Source of the DNA: JAFGVL01 sp963662245
GTDB lineage: Bacteria > Bacteroidota > Bacteroidia > Bacteroidales > Paludibacteraceae
Assembly (NCBI GenBank): GCA_963662245.2
Contig: CAXXVQ010000006.1
Span: 101,523-165,522 of the forward strand
DNA length: 64,000 nucleotides
Reading direction: 5' to 3'
Part shown: piece by piece, positions 9,291-18,236 of the stretch
How the letters are laid out: the number at the start of each line of letters is the position of its first letter
Position numbering within the stretch: position 1 is the stretch's first letter
The notes under the pieces: generated by a model
Seen by the model: only the letters and a program-made list of their open reading frames with translations
Databases searched by the model: none
Told to the model about the DNA's origin: nothing
Made by a program: the position numbers and the translations under genes

Positions 9291-9869
9291 TTATTGTTTT
9301 TTATTGATGATGATTTCCTCAAGGCTTCGTTTTGGAACATGATGAATATTATTTTCATCTCTCCAATATTTGATGTCATTATCCTTCATATCTTCAAGCA
9401 CAACAGCCTCTGATGGTTTCCCGAGTGCAAGGATATACATGATTTCTAGATGTTCGGGAATATTAAAGTGGGATTGAACAGCTTCTTTCTTTACGGCACC
9501 GATAATACATCCACCAAAGCCTTTTTCTACAGCTCCCAGTAATATGTTTTGTATTGCTAGGCCGTGATCGCAGTGGATGTTAGATGTTATTTCAGTATCT
9601 TTTAGAACAACAATGTAAGCTGTTGGTCTTTCATCCTCAGATGGTCCGTCCCAGTCTGCCAGATATCCTGCCCAAGATAATAGAGGGAAAACAAAATCAC
9701 AGTCTTCTTTTTTGTTTAATAGAAGATACTTTAATGCTTGCCCATTTCTTGCCGAAGAAGCTTGTCTTGCTAAATCAATGAGCTCGATTAAGGTTTCATC
9801 CAAAATTCTAACAGAAGCATCAAACCTTCTGTAAGAACGATTCTTTTTTATTAGTTCTGATAAAGTCAT
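9291..9869 (-). CDS. Nitroreductase-family protein
   Basis: FMN-dependent nitroreductase-fold oxidoreductase. It shows the typical N-terminus (LIKKNRSYRRFD, with basic residues for the FMN phosphate), QASSARNGQALKYL (FMN-binding loop) and the C-terminal GGCIIGAVKKEAVQ...LALGKPSE segment. At 192 residues it is of the short class. Its ATG overlaps the stop of the BspA-like gene by 4 bp (ATGA at 9866-9869), so the two are translationally coupled. The substrate is unknown. Confidence 0.88.
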   Translation of the reverse strand: MTLSELIKKNRSYRRFDASVRILDETLIELIDLARQASSARNGQALKYLLLNKKEDCDFVFPLLSWAGYLADWDGPSEDERPTAYIVVLKDTEITSNIHCDHGLAIQNILLGAVEKGFGGCIIGAVKKEAVQSHFNIPEHLEIMYILALGKPSEAVVLEDMKDNDIKYWRDENNIHHVPKRSLEEIIINKKQ

Positions 9870-11197
9870 TTTAGCTTATCAAGTTTGCTTACAGCTGCAT
9901 CTTCTCTAATATTTTGAAAGCTTCTCCATCCTTGGGCTTCTTTAAATGCCGTAGAAGCTCCTTCCGGCACATATACTGTACATGAGTAAGTTGTTCTGCT
10001 ATCAAAGCTACTAGCTTCGCATTTGGCAGGGACTTTACTGTCAACAATGATATCTACCAATTTAGTGCATCCATAAAATGTTTGCTTGCCGATTTCTTTT
10101 ACAGAGGAAGGGAAGTATGCAGCTGTGATATTCGAGCAGTTATAAAAAGCTTTGTCTCCAATATATGATATTGTGTTGGGGAATTTAATTTGAGTTAATG
10201 CTGAACATTCATAAAATGTTTCGGATTTTATTGCTGTTATTGCACCAATGAAATTGATTTTCTCAAGTTGGTTACATTTACTAAATGCTCCAGCCTGCAA
10301 TGTTTTTACTGATTTTGGAATTACGAAAGAAGTTAATCCGCTACAACCTAAAAATGCATATTCGCCAATGTCCGTTAAGATTGAATCCGGTAATGTGATT
10401 GAGCTAAGTTTGTTACAACCATTAAAAGCATATCTACCAATAGCTCTTGTGCTATCTACAATAGAAAACTCAATATTTCCTTCGGGGCAACGAATTAATG
10501 TGTTTAAGTTCTTGTTGTAAAGGATTCCATCAACGGAAGCATAGTTTTCGTTTAATGTGTCTACTGATATTTCAGTTAGGCTTGAACAGCCGTCAAAGGC
10601 TCCTAGGCCTATTTCAGATACGGCTGCTGGAATATTAATTTTTGATAAGCTGTTACAAGCCAAGAATGTATTTTCACCAATTGATTTTACTGAGTTAGGT
10701 ATGATGAAGTTATTTAACTTTGAGCAGCCATCAAATATTTTATTGTTAAGATTTTTAATAGATTCTGTAAGTTTTACATTGCTTAATATGCTACATCCAG
10801 AGAATGCTTCTGTTGCAATTGATGTAACTGATGCCGGTACATCTAGTGAAGTCAGGTTTTTACATCCGATAAAGGCTTGTTTTTTTATTTCAGTAACAGT
10901 TGAAGGTAAGATTATGTCTGTTACTCTTGAACAATCTTGAAATGCATTTTCGCCAATTGCAACAATTGTATAAGTTTTTCCGTATTGAGTGATAGATTCC
11001 GGTATCTCAATTTTTCCTGCATATTCATGAACAAATGCGTTAACATCTTTACCTCTAAAGGTAATTTCAGCAGTCATATCTCCTGATGAAAGAATATTAA
11101 AATATAAGATTTTCCCTTTATGCATAGCAGAAAAATTCTCTGCAGACATACTCGTTATAAGTGTTAATGAAATAATGATTAGTGCTATTCTTTTCAT
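9866..11197 (-). CDS. BspA-like leucine-rich-repeat protein (LRR_5), exported
   Basis: Signal peptide (about 1-19, ending SMSAENFS), then about twelve repeats of roughly 23 residues with the LRR_5/BspA pattern (for example IPNSVKSIGENTFLACNSLSKI, shown across repeats as SVxxIGxxAFxGCSxL). These repeats mediate adhesion or surface interactions in Bacteroidota and treponemes. No T9SS sorting signal or lipobox was seen at the ends. Translationally coupled to the nitroreductase downstream; the functional link between the two is unclear. Confidence 0.88.
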   Translation of the reverse strand: MKRIALIIISLTLITSMSAENFSAMHKGKILYFNILSSGDMTAEITFRGKDVNAFVHEYAGKIEIPESITQYGKTYTIVAIGENAFQDCSRVTDIILPSTVTEIKKQAFIGCKNLTSLDVPASVTSIATEAFSGCSILSNVKLTESIKNLNNKIFDGCSKLNNFIIPNSVKSIGENTFLACNSLSKINIPAAVSEIGLGAFDGCSSLTEISVDTLNENYASVDGILYNKNLNTLIRCPEGNIEFSIVDSTRAIGRYAFNGCNKLSSITLPDSILTDIGEYAFLGCSGLTSFVIPKSVKTLQAGAFSKCNQLEKINFIGAITAIKSETFYECSALTQIKFPNTISYIGDKAFYNCSNITAAYFPSSVKEIGKQTFYGCTKLVDIIVDSKVPAKCEASSFDSRTTYSCTVYVPEGASTAFKEAQGWRSFQNIREDAAVSKLDKLK

Positions 11198-11217
11198 ATT
11201 TTATATTTTATTCTTTA

Positions 11218-11225
11218 CAAAGTTA
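11218..11225 (-). promoter_or_regulatory. Putative -7 promoter element for the BspA-like/nitroreductase operon
   Basis: TAACTTTG on the minus strand fits TAnnTTTG, 21 bp before the start at 11197. It overlaps the last codons of the upstream TonB-receptor gene. No clear -33 element. Confidence 0.4.
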
Positions 11226-13658
11226 ATTAAAATCAAATGATAACCTGAAATTGATTTGTCTTCCGGTTAAGTAGTTTGGTACAGCATGTTGTCTGTTGTA
11301 TATGTCAGTTACCCAATAATATGAGCCAATGTTGCTAATATCTAGTAAGTTAAACACTTCCAAACCGGTATTTATGCTTTTTACAATTTTAAATATTCCT
11401 GTTTTATCCATCCAATGAACATCTCCTTTTACATATGCTCTTGTAACACCTAAGTCAACACGGCGATAAGGAGTTGAGCGATTTGTATTTTTCGTTGAAT
11501 GAATACTTGCATTAGGTGACCAAAATGGAAGACCGTCAGCCCAGTTGAAGCGAAGGTGTACTTTGTATTTTGGATACCCTGGGAAATAGTCCTGAAAGAA
11601 CATTGAGAAATTATAGCGTTGCTCATTCGGACGAGAAACATATCCCAACGAATCGTTAAGATTGTCTTCTTTCGATTGCATCAGAGAAAGGCTTATCCAT
11701 GAGTCTGTTCCCGGAACAAATTCTCCAAAAAGCTTAAAGTCTATTCCTGCAGTATATGCTTTAGCATCATTTTCACCGCTGTAAACTATTTTTACATTAT
11801 CCACATTGTATGAAATGACATTGTCCGCATGCTTGTAATATATTTCTGTTGTGAACTTAAACGGACGGCTCCATGATTTAAAATAGTAGTCACTTCCAAA
11901 TACATAATGGATTGAACGCTGAGCTTTTATGTTTTTATTGAGCTCTACCACAGTGTTTCCTGAGGCATCTGTAACTGTGTCTCTTATTTCTTTATAGAAA
12001 GGCGATTGATAATACAAACCGCTAGAAAAACGGAAGCTAAATTCTTTTTTCCATCGAGGAATAAAAGCAATAGTTCCTCTTGGACTGATTAATAGCTCAT
12101 CATTAAATGTCCAGTAATTAGCTCTTACACCGCCATTTAGGATAATAGTTCCTTTGTCTGTTCTAATTTTATATGCATCTTGCAAGAAACCTTGTGTTCT
12201 ATAACTATCAAGTGTGTAATCTGAATAAAGATTATAGTACACATTTAGTTTACCTTCTTCGTAAGGTAAAAAATATCCGGCAGAGTCTCTTATCTGGAAT
12301 TCATTTATTTGGTCTTTGATTTGTTCTTCTTGGAAACTTATTCCCCATTCTAAGTTATTGCTTTGGGTTTTGTATTCACCTCTGTGTGCGATCGTTTTTA
12401 CTACGGCGTTTAGTTCATTTCTCGCATAATCCTGATATGAGCCAACACCTAAAGTTTCTCCATCACTTGAGCTTCCATCAGAATTGCTAGTTGTTTCCGA
12501 TAGCCAATATTCTCCGGCAATATCATAGTTGATAATTTCTTTAGTAGAAAAGGCTGAACCAATAATGCTCAATGAAAGCTCTTTTTTTGGTTGGTATTTA
12601 ATGGTACCTGCTCCAAAGAATGTTCTAAAGATGTCATCTTCTTGACCGTCAAAATAGATTTGTAGGGTAGTAGGGCTATCATAAGTTCCGAAAGTTGTTG
12701 AGCGGCTTTCCGGAATAGAAAGATATTTGTTTTGGGAGAAGTTCCCTAAGAAGCTTATTTCCCATTTAGGCGCAAAAGCATAAGTGATATAAGTTTGGTA
12801 GTCAATAAAATTTTGCTCATAAACACCTGCTGTTTCTAGTGTTGACAATAAATAGTTTGAGCTTTTGTATCTGATGCCATGTATTTGTGTAAATTTTTTA
12901 TCCGATGATGCTTGACCTACATAAGCAGAACCTCCAAGTAAACTAGCTCCAACACTGGCTTCAAATTGTTTTGGTTTCTTATATTGGATATCTAGGACTG
13001 ATGCCATTTTATCACCATACTTTGCATCATATCCTCCGGCAGAGAATGAAACTGACGAAACTAAATCCGGATTAATAAAGCTTAAGCCTTCTTGTTGGCC
13101 TGAGCTAATTAACATAGGGCGGTACACCTCAATGTTATTTACATAAACGCTGTTTTCGTCATAGTTTCCGCCCCGAACAGAGTATTGTGAACTTAACTCA
13201 TTGCTTGAGCTTACACCGGCATATGTGCTCAGCATTGATTCAATACCACCACCTGATGCGTCCGGCATAAACTTGATTTTATCTACATCCAGATTGTTCT
13301 GTGAAGATTCTTGTATACCAAAGGTTTTAACTTCAGCTTCTTTAAGTAAAATAGATTTTTCTTCTAGGTAAACAATCTTTTGCACATTTAAATCGTGAGT
13401 GGAAACCTTTTGAATGTAAGGTTCATAGCCGATATAAAAGAATTTTACAGTGGCGGTATCTGTTAAAGGGAATATTAGCTCGTAGTATCCATCTCGTCTT
13501 GTAGTTGTGCCGTAACCGGTTCCTTCAACTTGTACTGTGACAAATGGAGCAGGTTCTCTGTTTGATGAATAAACATAACCATATATACGCATTCCTGACT
13601 TTGCAAATGCAATGCTCGAAAGTAGTAAGAGTATAAATAAGACTGTTTTTCTCATCAA
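11223..13658 (-). CDS. TonB-dependent outer-membrane receptor with CarboxypepD_reg-like domain
   Basis: Outer-membrane 22-strand barrel receptor. A signal peptide (1-19) precedes a CarboxypepD_reg-like beta-sandwich (about 22-105: IYGYVYSSNREPAPFVTVQVEG...TTTRRDGYYEL), a plug domain (about 115-225: DASGGGIESMLSTYAGVSSS, YSVRGGNYDENSVYVNNIEVYRP) and the barrel ending in an aromatic C-terminus (NFRLSFDFN). It lacks the SusC signature and no SusD partner is present, so the ligand cannot be told; a siderophore, cofactor or peptide is possible. 811 residues is typical. Confidence 0.92.
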   Translation of the reverse strand: MMRKTVLFILLLLSSIAFAKSGMRIYGYVYSSNREPAPFVTVQVEGTGYGTTTRRDGYYELIFPLTDTATVKFFYIGYEPYIQKVSTHDLNVQKIVYLEEKSILLKEAEVKTFGIQESSQNNLDVDKIKFMPDASGGGIESMLSTYAGVSSSNELSSQYSVRGGNYDENSVYVNNIEVYRPMLISSGQQEGLSFINPDLVSSVSFSAGGYDAKYGDKMASVLDIQYKKPKQFEASVGASLLGGSAYVGQASSDKKFTQIHGIRYKSSNYLLSTLETAGVYEQNFIDYQTYITYAFAPKWEISFLGNFSQNKYLSIPESRSTTFGTYDSPTTLQIYFDGQEDDIFRTFFGAGTIKYQPKKELSLSIIGSAFSTKEIINYDIAGEYWLSETTSNSDGSSSDGETLGVGSYQDYARNELNAVVKTIAHRGEYKTQSNNLEWGISFQEEQIKDQINEFQIRDSAGYFLPYEEGKLNVYYNLYSDYTLDSYRTQGFLQDAYKIRTDKGTIILNGGVRANYWTFNDELLISPRGTIAFIPRWKKEFSFRFSSGLYYQSPFYKEIRDTVTDASGNTVVELNKNIKAQRSIHYVFGSDYYFKSWSRPFKFTTEIYYKHADNVISYNVDNVKIVYSGENDAKAYTAGIDFKLFGEFVPGTDSWISLSLMQSKEDNLNDSLGYVSRPNEQRYNFSMFFQDYFPGYPKYKVHLRFNWADGLPFWSPNASIHSTKNTNRSTPYRRVDLGVTRAYVKGDVHWMDKTGIFKIVKSINTGLEVFNLLDISNIGSYYWVTDIYNRQHAVPNYLTGRQINFRLSFDFN

Positions 13659-13679
13659 TATTTGAATTGTTTTTCGGTT

Positions 13680-14136
13680 GACCTCCCCAACCCCTCCAAA
13701 GGAGGGGCTAATTTAACTATAAATTTAGTTTCTATCTAGTTCTGTTTTTATTTTGTTTGCAACGATTGTTGGGTTATCAAGAACTTCTTTGTTTGTAAAG
13801 CGTATTACTTTATAACCTTTTATGTTAAGTTGAAGGCTTCTTATTTCATCATATTTTTTCTGAAAATTATGAATTTCACCATCAATCTCAATTACAAGTT
13901 TCTTTTGTAAACATACAAAATCTGCTATAAAATCATGAATAATATGTTGTCTTCAGATTTTATGTCCAAGTTTTTTATTTCGCAAGAGCTCCCAAAGAAT
14001 CTTTTCTGCTTCTGTTGGATTGTTTTTTTGAATATCTCTATATCCTTTTAGATTTTTGTATGAGTAAGGATTTGCAGTATTATATCCAAACCGTTCTTCA
14101 AAATCCCCCTCCTTTGGAGGGGTTAAGGGGGAGGTT
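13680..14136. mobile_element. Palindromic-repeat-flanked DUF559 nuclease element (457 bp)
   Basis: The ends are inverted copies of one another. Left (13680-13707) reads GACCTCCCCAACCCCTCC then AAAGGAGGGG; right (14105-14135) reads CCCCTCCTTTGGAGGGG then TTAAGGGGGAGGT. Each copy also contains an inner palindrome (CCCCTCC-AAA/TTT-GGAGGGG). The only gene between is a broken DUF559 endonuclease, whose N-terminal codons are made from the right repeat (TSPLTPPKEGDF). This is the layout of a one-gene transposable element. No transposase is seen; mobility is inference. Confidence 0.6.
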
Positions 14137-14162
14137 TGTTTTATATAATCCTCTTTATTCAT
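13725..14162 (-). pseudogene. DUF559 (Vsr-like) endonuclease gene with one premature stop
   Basis: The 146-codon frame is interrupted by a single TGA at about 13953-13955. Upstream reads NPTEAEKILWELLRNKKLGHKI; downstream the same frame continues RQHIIHDFIADFVCLQKKLV, then IEIDGEIHNF, to a natural stop at 13725. DUF559 proteins normally read KI-R-RQH here, so a CGA-to-TGA change is the simplest cause. The PD-(D/E)xK-type acidic residues (ADFVC, EIDGE) are intact. A second, intact homologue lies at 55820. Read-through could in principle restore the product. Confidence 0.8.
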
Positions 14163-14170
14163 TCTTAAGT

Positions 14171-16477
14171 TTATTGTGCAACCGTAAGTTTAGCATATTT
14201 TAGCAATAAGTTCTTTTTTCCAACATTGTCAAACTCAACCTCAGCTCGGGCATCTGGTCCACTGCCATTGATACTTACGATTTTCCCATAGCCGAAAATG
14301 CTGTGTGTTACAATTTGACCGGCTCTTAATTCTCCATCATTATTAGAAGGCGATGGAGCCGATTCTGTTACCGGATTAATTTTCTTTAAAGGTTTTGAGC
14401 TACTGTAGTAATTTGTGTTATAGTTTGGTTTTGGTTTGTCGAAGAATGATTGACTTTTTTGTGATGAGAACAGACCACCACTAGATTCTCTTTCGTTTGA
14501 GAATAGCTTATTTTCTAGTGGCATATCCAAATATTGTTTGTCAATATCTTTAATAAAACGGCTTGGGTTGCAGAAGTTGTTCTTTCCATTACGGAAACGA
14601 GATTTTGCATAGCTGATTTGGCAAGTTTCCTTAGCGCGAGTAATTGCTACATAGAATAATCGTCGTTCTTCTTCCAAACTGCGTTCACTGCTTAATGTTT
14701 GTGCCGAAGGGAATAGTTCTTCTTCCATGCCAACAATAAATACATGTTTGAATTCTAGTCCTTTAGATGCGTGAACAGTCATCATGGTCACTTTCTTAGT
14801 GTCGTCATTTTCTTTTTTATCTTGGTCAGTAAGTAAGGAGACTTCAGAAAGGAAATCGGCTAGAGTAGCTGTTGTGCCATCTTCTTCTTTTTTTAGTTCG
14901 CAAAACTCGTGCATTGCTTTTAAAAGCTCTTCGATATTGTCTCTGCGACTTAAACTTTCCGGAGTATTCTCGGTCATTGCTTCAGCAATAATACCGGATG
15001 TTTTTACGATGGCGTTACCAATTTCGTATGCGCTTAACTCTCCAAGCATATCATGAAACGGACGAATGACATCACTAAAGCGACCTAGTTTAGAAGCTGT
15101 GCCATTATTCACACCTAGGTTATAAGTGATAACATTGTTTAGTACTTCCCATGGGCTGACTTGGTGTAAGTGAGCGCAGTCCAAAAGTTTGTCAATAGTT
15201 GTTTTCCCTAAGCCTCTTGCGGGAACATTGATGATGCGTTTTAATGCTTCTTCATCATCCGGGTTAATAACTAAACGGAAGTAGGATAGGACATCTTTAA
15301 TCTCTTTTCGTTGGTAAAAAGAAAGCCCTCCATATATTTGGTAAGGAATGCTGCGTTTGCGTAGCGCTTCCTCTAATACGCGTGATTGAGAGTTTGTACG
15401 ATATAAGATTGCAAACTCATCAAACTCTGCTTTTGCGTGCATGTCTGCAATTGCATTTGCAACAGTGAATCCTTCATCATAATCAGAATATACACTGTGA
15501 ACTTTTATGATTTCACCATGGTCGTTTTCTGAGAAAACCTTTTTATGTATTTGTCCTTTGTTTTTGGCAATAAGGCTATTTGCCGCGTTTACAATATTTT
15601 GTGTAGAGCGGTAATTTTGCTCTAGCTTGAATACTTCACATTCAGGATAAGCTGTTTTGAAATTTAGTATGTTGTCAATATTAGCTCCGCGGAATGAGTA
15701 AATGCTTTGTGCATCATCGCCAACCACGCAAAGTCGGTGATGATCTTCTGCTAATTTTTTTACAATCAGGTATTGAGCGAAATTCGTGTCTTGATACTCA
15801 TCTACTAAAATGAATTTAAAGAAGTCTTTATATTTTGCCAGGATCTCAGGATGATCTCTGAAAAGAATGTTTGTGAATAAAAGCAAATCATCAAAGTCCA
15901 TTGCATTGGCAGCTTTGCATCTGTTGGCGTATATGGTGTATATTTCAAGCAGTTGTGGAACCTTTGATTGTTTGTCACTAGTCAGTAAGTCTGTGTTAGC
16001 CTTATACATGTTGGGCGTAACTAGATTATTTTTTGCAAACGAGATTCTTCCTTGAACAACATTCGCTTTGTACACTTTATCATCCAACCCCAGCTCTTTT
16101 ACGATTGCTTTAATTAAGCTTTTTGAGTCTGAAGAATCATAGATGGTAAATTGCGAAGTAAATCCAAGTATTTCAGCTTCTGCACGAAGAATGCGTGAAA
16201 AGATAGAGTGAAAAGTGCCCATCCATAAGCGACGAGAAACATTCCAGCCAACCATTTCGGCAATCCTTTCTTTCATTTCTTTGGCTGCCTTATTGGTAAA
16301 GGTCAGAGCTAAAATGCTTTCAGCAGGAAGTCCTTGGCTAAGTAAATACGCTATTTTGTAGGTTAATACACGCGTTTTACCCGAACCGGCTCCTGCTATC
16401 ACTAAAGATGGTCCGTTATTAAATAAAACTGCATCTTTCTGACTCTGATTTAATTCCTCTAAAAATGATTCGTTCAT
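14171..16477 (-). CDS. pcrA: UvrD/PcrA-type superfamily 1 DNA helicase
   Basis: 3'-5' DNA helicase for repair, replication restart and removal of recombinase filaments. Motifs: Q-x-x-A (NQSQKDAVLF), AGAGSGKTR (Walker A), LTFTNKAAKEM (Ia), DEYQDTN (II), GDDAQSIYSFRGA (III), QNYRST (IV), TVHASKGLEF (V), EERRLFYVAITRAK (VI). The C-terminus carries the PcrA-type Tudor-like region (GQIVTHSIFGYGKIVSINGS). Length 768 is normal. Expression appears independent of its neighbours. Confidence 0.95.
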   Translation of the reverse strand: MNESFLEELNQSQKDAVLFNNGPSLVIAGAGSGKTRVLTYKIAYLLSQGLPAESILALTFTNKAAKEMKERIAEMVGWNVSRRLWMGTFHSIFSRILRAEAEILGFTSQFTIYDSSDSKSLIKAIVKELGLDDKVYKANVVQGRISFAKNNLVTPNMYKANTDLLTSDKQSKVPQLLEIYTIYANRCKAANAMDFDDLLLFTNILFRDHPEILAKYKDFFKFILVDEYQDTNFAQYLIVKKLAEDHHRLCVVGDDAQSIYSFRGANIDNILNFKTAYPECEVFKLEQNYRSTQNIVNAANSLIAKNKGQIHKKVFSENDHGEIIKVHSVYSDYDEGFTVANAIADMHAKAEFDEFAILYRTNSQSRVLEEALRKRSIPYQIYGGLSFYQRKEIKDVLSYFRLVINPDDEEALKRIINVPARGLGKTTIDKLLDCAHLHQVSPWEVLNNVITYNLGVNNGTASKLGRFSDVIRPFHDMLGELSAYEIGNAIVKTSGIIAEAMTENTPESLSRRDNIEELLKAMHEFCELKKEEDGTTATLADFLSEVSLLTDQDKKENDDTKKVTMMTVHASKGLEFKHVFIVGMEEELFPSAQTLSSERSLEEERRLFYVAITRAKETCQISYAKSRFRNGKNNFCNPSRFIKDIDKQYLDMPLENKLFSNERESSGGLFSSQKSQSFFDKPKPNYNTNYYSSSKPLKKINPVTESAPSPSNNDGELRAGQIVTHSIFGYGKIVSINGSGPDARAEVEFDNVGKKNLLLKYAKLTVAQ

Positions 16478-16600
16478 TAAGCAAAATTTGCCTCAGAAGA
16501 GGCCTTTATTTAGTGAAAAGACAATACTTGCAAAAATAGCAAATAAGGAATCTTAATTGAAATTTAATTATCAACAGTTTAATAACTAGAATAAAAGCTG

Positions 16601-16608
16601 TAATTTTG
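16601..16608 (+). promoter_or_regulatory. Putative -7 element for the acyltransferase gene
   Basis: TAATTTTG fits TAnnTTTG, 33 bp before the start at 16642. No convincing -33 TTG. Confidence 0.35.
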
Positions 16609-16641
16609 TCATTCGATTTTACCAAAACCTAAAAATTATAG

Positions 16642-17190
16642 ATGCAGAAAGTAATTATTTTCTTCTTGAAGTTATCAGGATGGAAATTTGTGAGAACAGT
16701 ACCCGAGGTTGATAAAAGCGTAGTGTGTGTAGCGCCACATACAAGTAACTGGGATTTTATCTTATCAAAATTAGCATATTCCGCAACAGGAAAGGCTGCT
16801 CCAAGGTTTTTCATGAAAAAAGAGTGGTTTTTTTTTCCATTGGGTATACTATTAAGAGCAATGGGTGGAATTGCAGTTGATAGAAGTAAAAATAAATCTT
16901 TGACAGAGCAAGTTGCAGCTGAGTTTGAAAACCATGATGTGTTTCATATTGGAGTTACTCCAGAAGGAACTCGTAAGCCTGTTAAAAAATGGCGTAAAGG
17001 TTTTTATCAAATAGCAGTAAAAGCAGGAGTGCCCATACAGCTAGCTTATTTGGATTATAAAAAGAAAGAATGTGGTATCACAAAGATTTTTGAGCCTACC
17101 GGTGATGAAGATGCTGATATTATTGAAATTCGTCGTTTTTACAATAATGTGTTCGGGCGTTTTCCTGAACGATTTGTGAAAGTTGACTAG
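16642..17190 (+). CDS. Lysophospholipid (PlsC-like) acyltransferase family protein
   Basis: Acyltransferase fold with the catalytic H-x4-D motif as HTSNWD, the second block around FFPLGILLRAMGGIAVDRS, and PEGTR (acceptor glycerophosphate binding). These place it in the LPLAT/AGPAT superfamily. It is short (182 residues) and lacks an N-terminal membrane anchor beyond a hydrophobic start (VIIFFLKLSG). It may acylate lysophospholipid, an aminolipid or an exported glycolipid. A terminator follows and separates it from the convergent flavodoxin operon. Confidence 0.85.
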   Translation: MQKVIIFFLKLSGWKFVRTVPEVDKSVVCVAPHTSNWDFILSKLAYSATGKAAPRFFMKKEWFFFPLGILLRAMGGIAVDRSKNKSLTEQVAAEFENHDVFHIGVTPEGTRKPVKKWRKGFYQIAVKAGVPIQLAYLDYKKKECGITKIFEPTGDEDADIIEIRRFYNNVFGRFPERFVKVD

Positions 17191-17203
17191 TAGATATTTG
17201 TAT

Positions 17204-17241
17204 AAACAAGGGGCACTGACAGATGTTGGTGCCCCTTGTTT
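17204..17241. terminator. Bidirectional terminator
   Basis: Perfect 13-bp stem AAACAAGGGGCAC (17204-17216) with GTGCCCCTTGTTT (17229-17241), T run on the plus side and an A-rich 5' side. Placed between convergent genes. Confidence 0.85.
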
Positions 17242-17248
17242 TTGCGAT

Positions 17249-17602
17249 TTAATTTAGGTGAAGATTATCACCGTTGAGTTTGACCTGTTGTTGACGCATG
17301 TGTAGGTACCTTTGACATTGTTGTATTTTGTCATACCCAAGCATGGTTCCAAGTATGTAATCTTCTTCGGGAGAAAACTGGTTTAACTTTTTATTCCCGA
17401 ATGAGCGAATTACTTCAATACATTCATCTGCACCAAAAAAGATATTAATCTTTTTATCCGTTACTTCTCTTATTTCGTAGCTAATTTTTTGAGATTGTAA
17501 TTTCTTTTCAGCTAATTCTCTGTAGTTAGAATCCATTGTGTGTAATACAAGTTTTCTTAAGCCTTTTTTGTATTCGTATATATAGTGTGTAAGTACTTTC
17601 AT
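17249..17602 (-). CDS. DUF2023 family protein
   Basis: 117-residue cytosolic protein of the DUF2023 family, recognised from MKVLTHYIYEYKKGLRKLVLHT, FFGADECIEVIRSF and EEDYILGTMLGYDKIQQCQRYL (read as separate blocks). No biochemical function is established. It starts 11 bp after the flavodoxin gene on the same strand; this pairing suggests a role tied to flavodoxin, for example docking or redox-partner selection, but that is inference. Confidence 0.82.
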   Translation of the reverse strand: MKVLTHYIYEYKKGLRKLVLHTMDSNYRELAEKKLQSQKISYEIREVTDKKINIFFGADECIEVIRSFGNKKLNQFSPEEDYILGTMLGYDKIQQCQRYLHMRQQQVKLNGDNLHLN

Positions 17603-17613
17603 GATAATTGATT

Positions 17614-18120
17614 TTAAGTGAACTGAAATTTAATGTTTTCTATCCATGCTTTTATGCGTAAAAGAGATAGATCGGACTCATTGTCTTCATCTAAAGCTAG
17701 CCCAACGAAGTTGTTGTTTTCAATAGCTGCTGATTCTGAGAAGTGATAAGCATCTGTTGATACGGAGCCAATCACCTTGCATCCTTTCTGCTTTATTTCT
17801 TTGTAGATAATTCCCATACCATCTACAAATGTATCTGGGTAAGTTCTTGAATCTCCTAGTCCGTATAGTGCAATTGTTTTTCCTTCAAGATTAATGTTTT
17901 TGATTTTTGGAAAAAAAGAATCCCAATCGTCTTGTAGTTCCCCAAAGCCCCAAGTTGATGTGCCTAAAATTAGATTTTCATGTTTTTCAAAGTCAATAAT
18001 ATCTACTTGATCTACATCCATAATTTTAATTTCAAAGCCTTCAAGTTCTTTTGCTATAAGGCTTGCAGCGTGTTTTGTGTTGTCTGTAGTAGAGCCGTAA
18101 ATGATAGCAATCTGTTTCAT
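17614..18120 (-). CDS. fldA: Flavodoxin
   Basis: Small FMN electron carrier (168 residues, long-chain type). The phosphate-binding loop is YGSTTDNTKHAA (residues about 8-19); isoalloxazine-binding segments are GTSTWGFGELQDDWD (with the stacking Trp near 58) and ALYGLGDSRTYPDTFVDGMG. It probably accepts electrons from pyruvate:flavodoxin oxidoreductase (the NifJ gene at 29240-32767) when iron is scarce; this is inferred from the family. Transcribed with DUF2023 from a promoter near 18240. Confidence 0.93.
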   Translation of the reverse strand: MKQIAIIYGSTTDNTKHAASLIAKELEGFEIKIMDVDQVDIIDFEKHENLILGTSTWGFGELQDDWDSFFPKIKNINLEGKTIALYGLGDSRTYPDTFVDGMGIIYKEIKQKGCKVIGSVSTDAYHFSESAAIENNNFVGLALDEDNESDLSLLRIKAWIENIKFQFT

Positions 18121-18161
18121 AATCTATATAGTTTTAATTTATTGTGCTTGTTCTTTTAGAA

Positions 18162-18195
18162 GTCACACTCCCCAAGTATCTCTGAGGAATGTGAC
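18162..18195 (-). promoter_or_regulatory. Stem-loop in the flavodoxin leader
   Basis: GTCACACTCC (18162-18171) pairs with GGAATGTGAC (18186-18195). The one non-Watson-Crick position is a G-U wobble in the minus-strand RNA but a C-A mismatch in plus-strand RNA, pointing to the flavodoxin transcript as the functional one. No U run follows, so it is not a terminator. It lies about 42 nt before the start codon and could be a regulator-binding or attenuation element. Confidence 0.45.
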
Positions 18196-18236
18196 AATCA
18201 TTAATTCAAAAAATCCGTCTTGTTATGAAAGTAATA

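Noticed and set aside
11223..13658. SusC/SusD-type polysaccharide uptake pair
   Set aside because: The receptor lacks the SusC signature and no SusD-like lipoprotein gene is adjacent.
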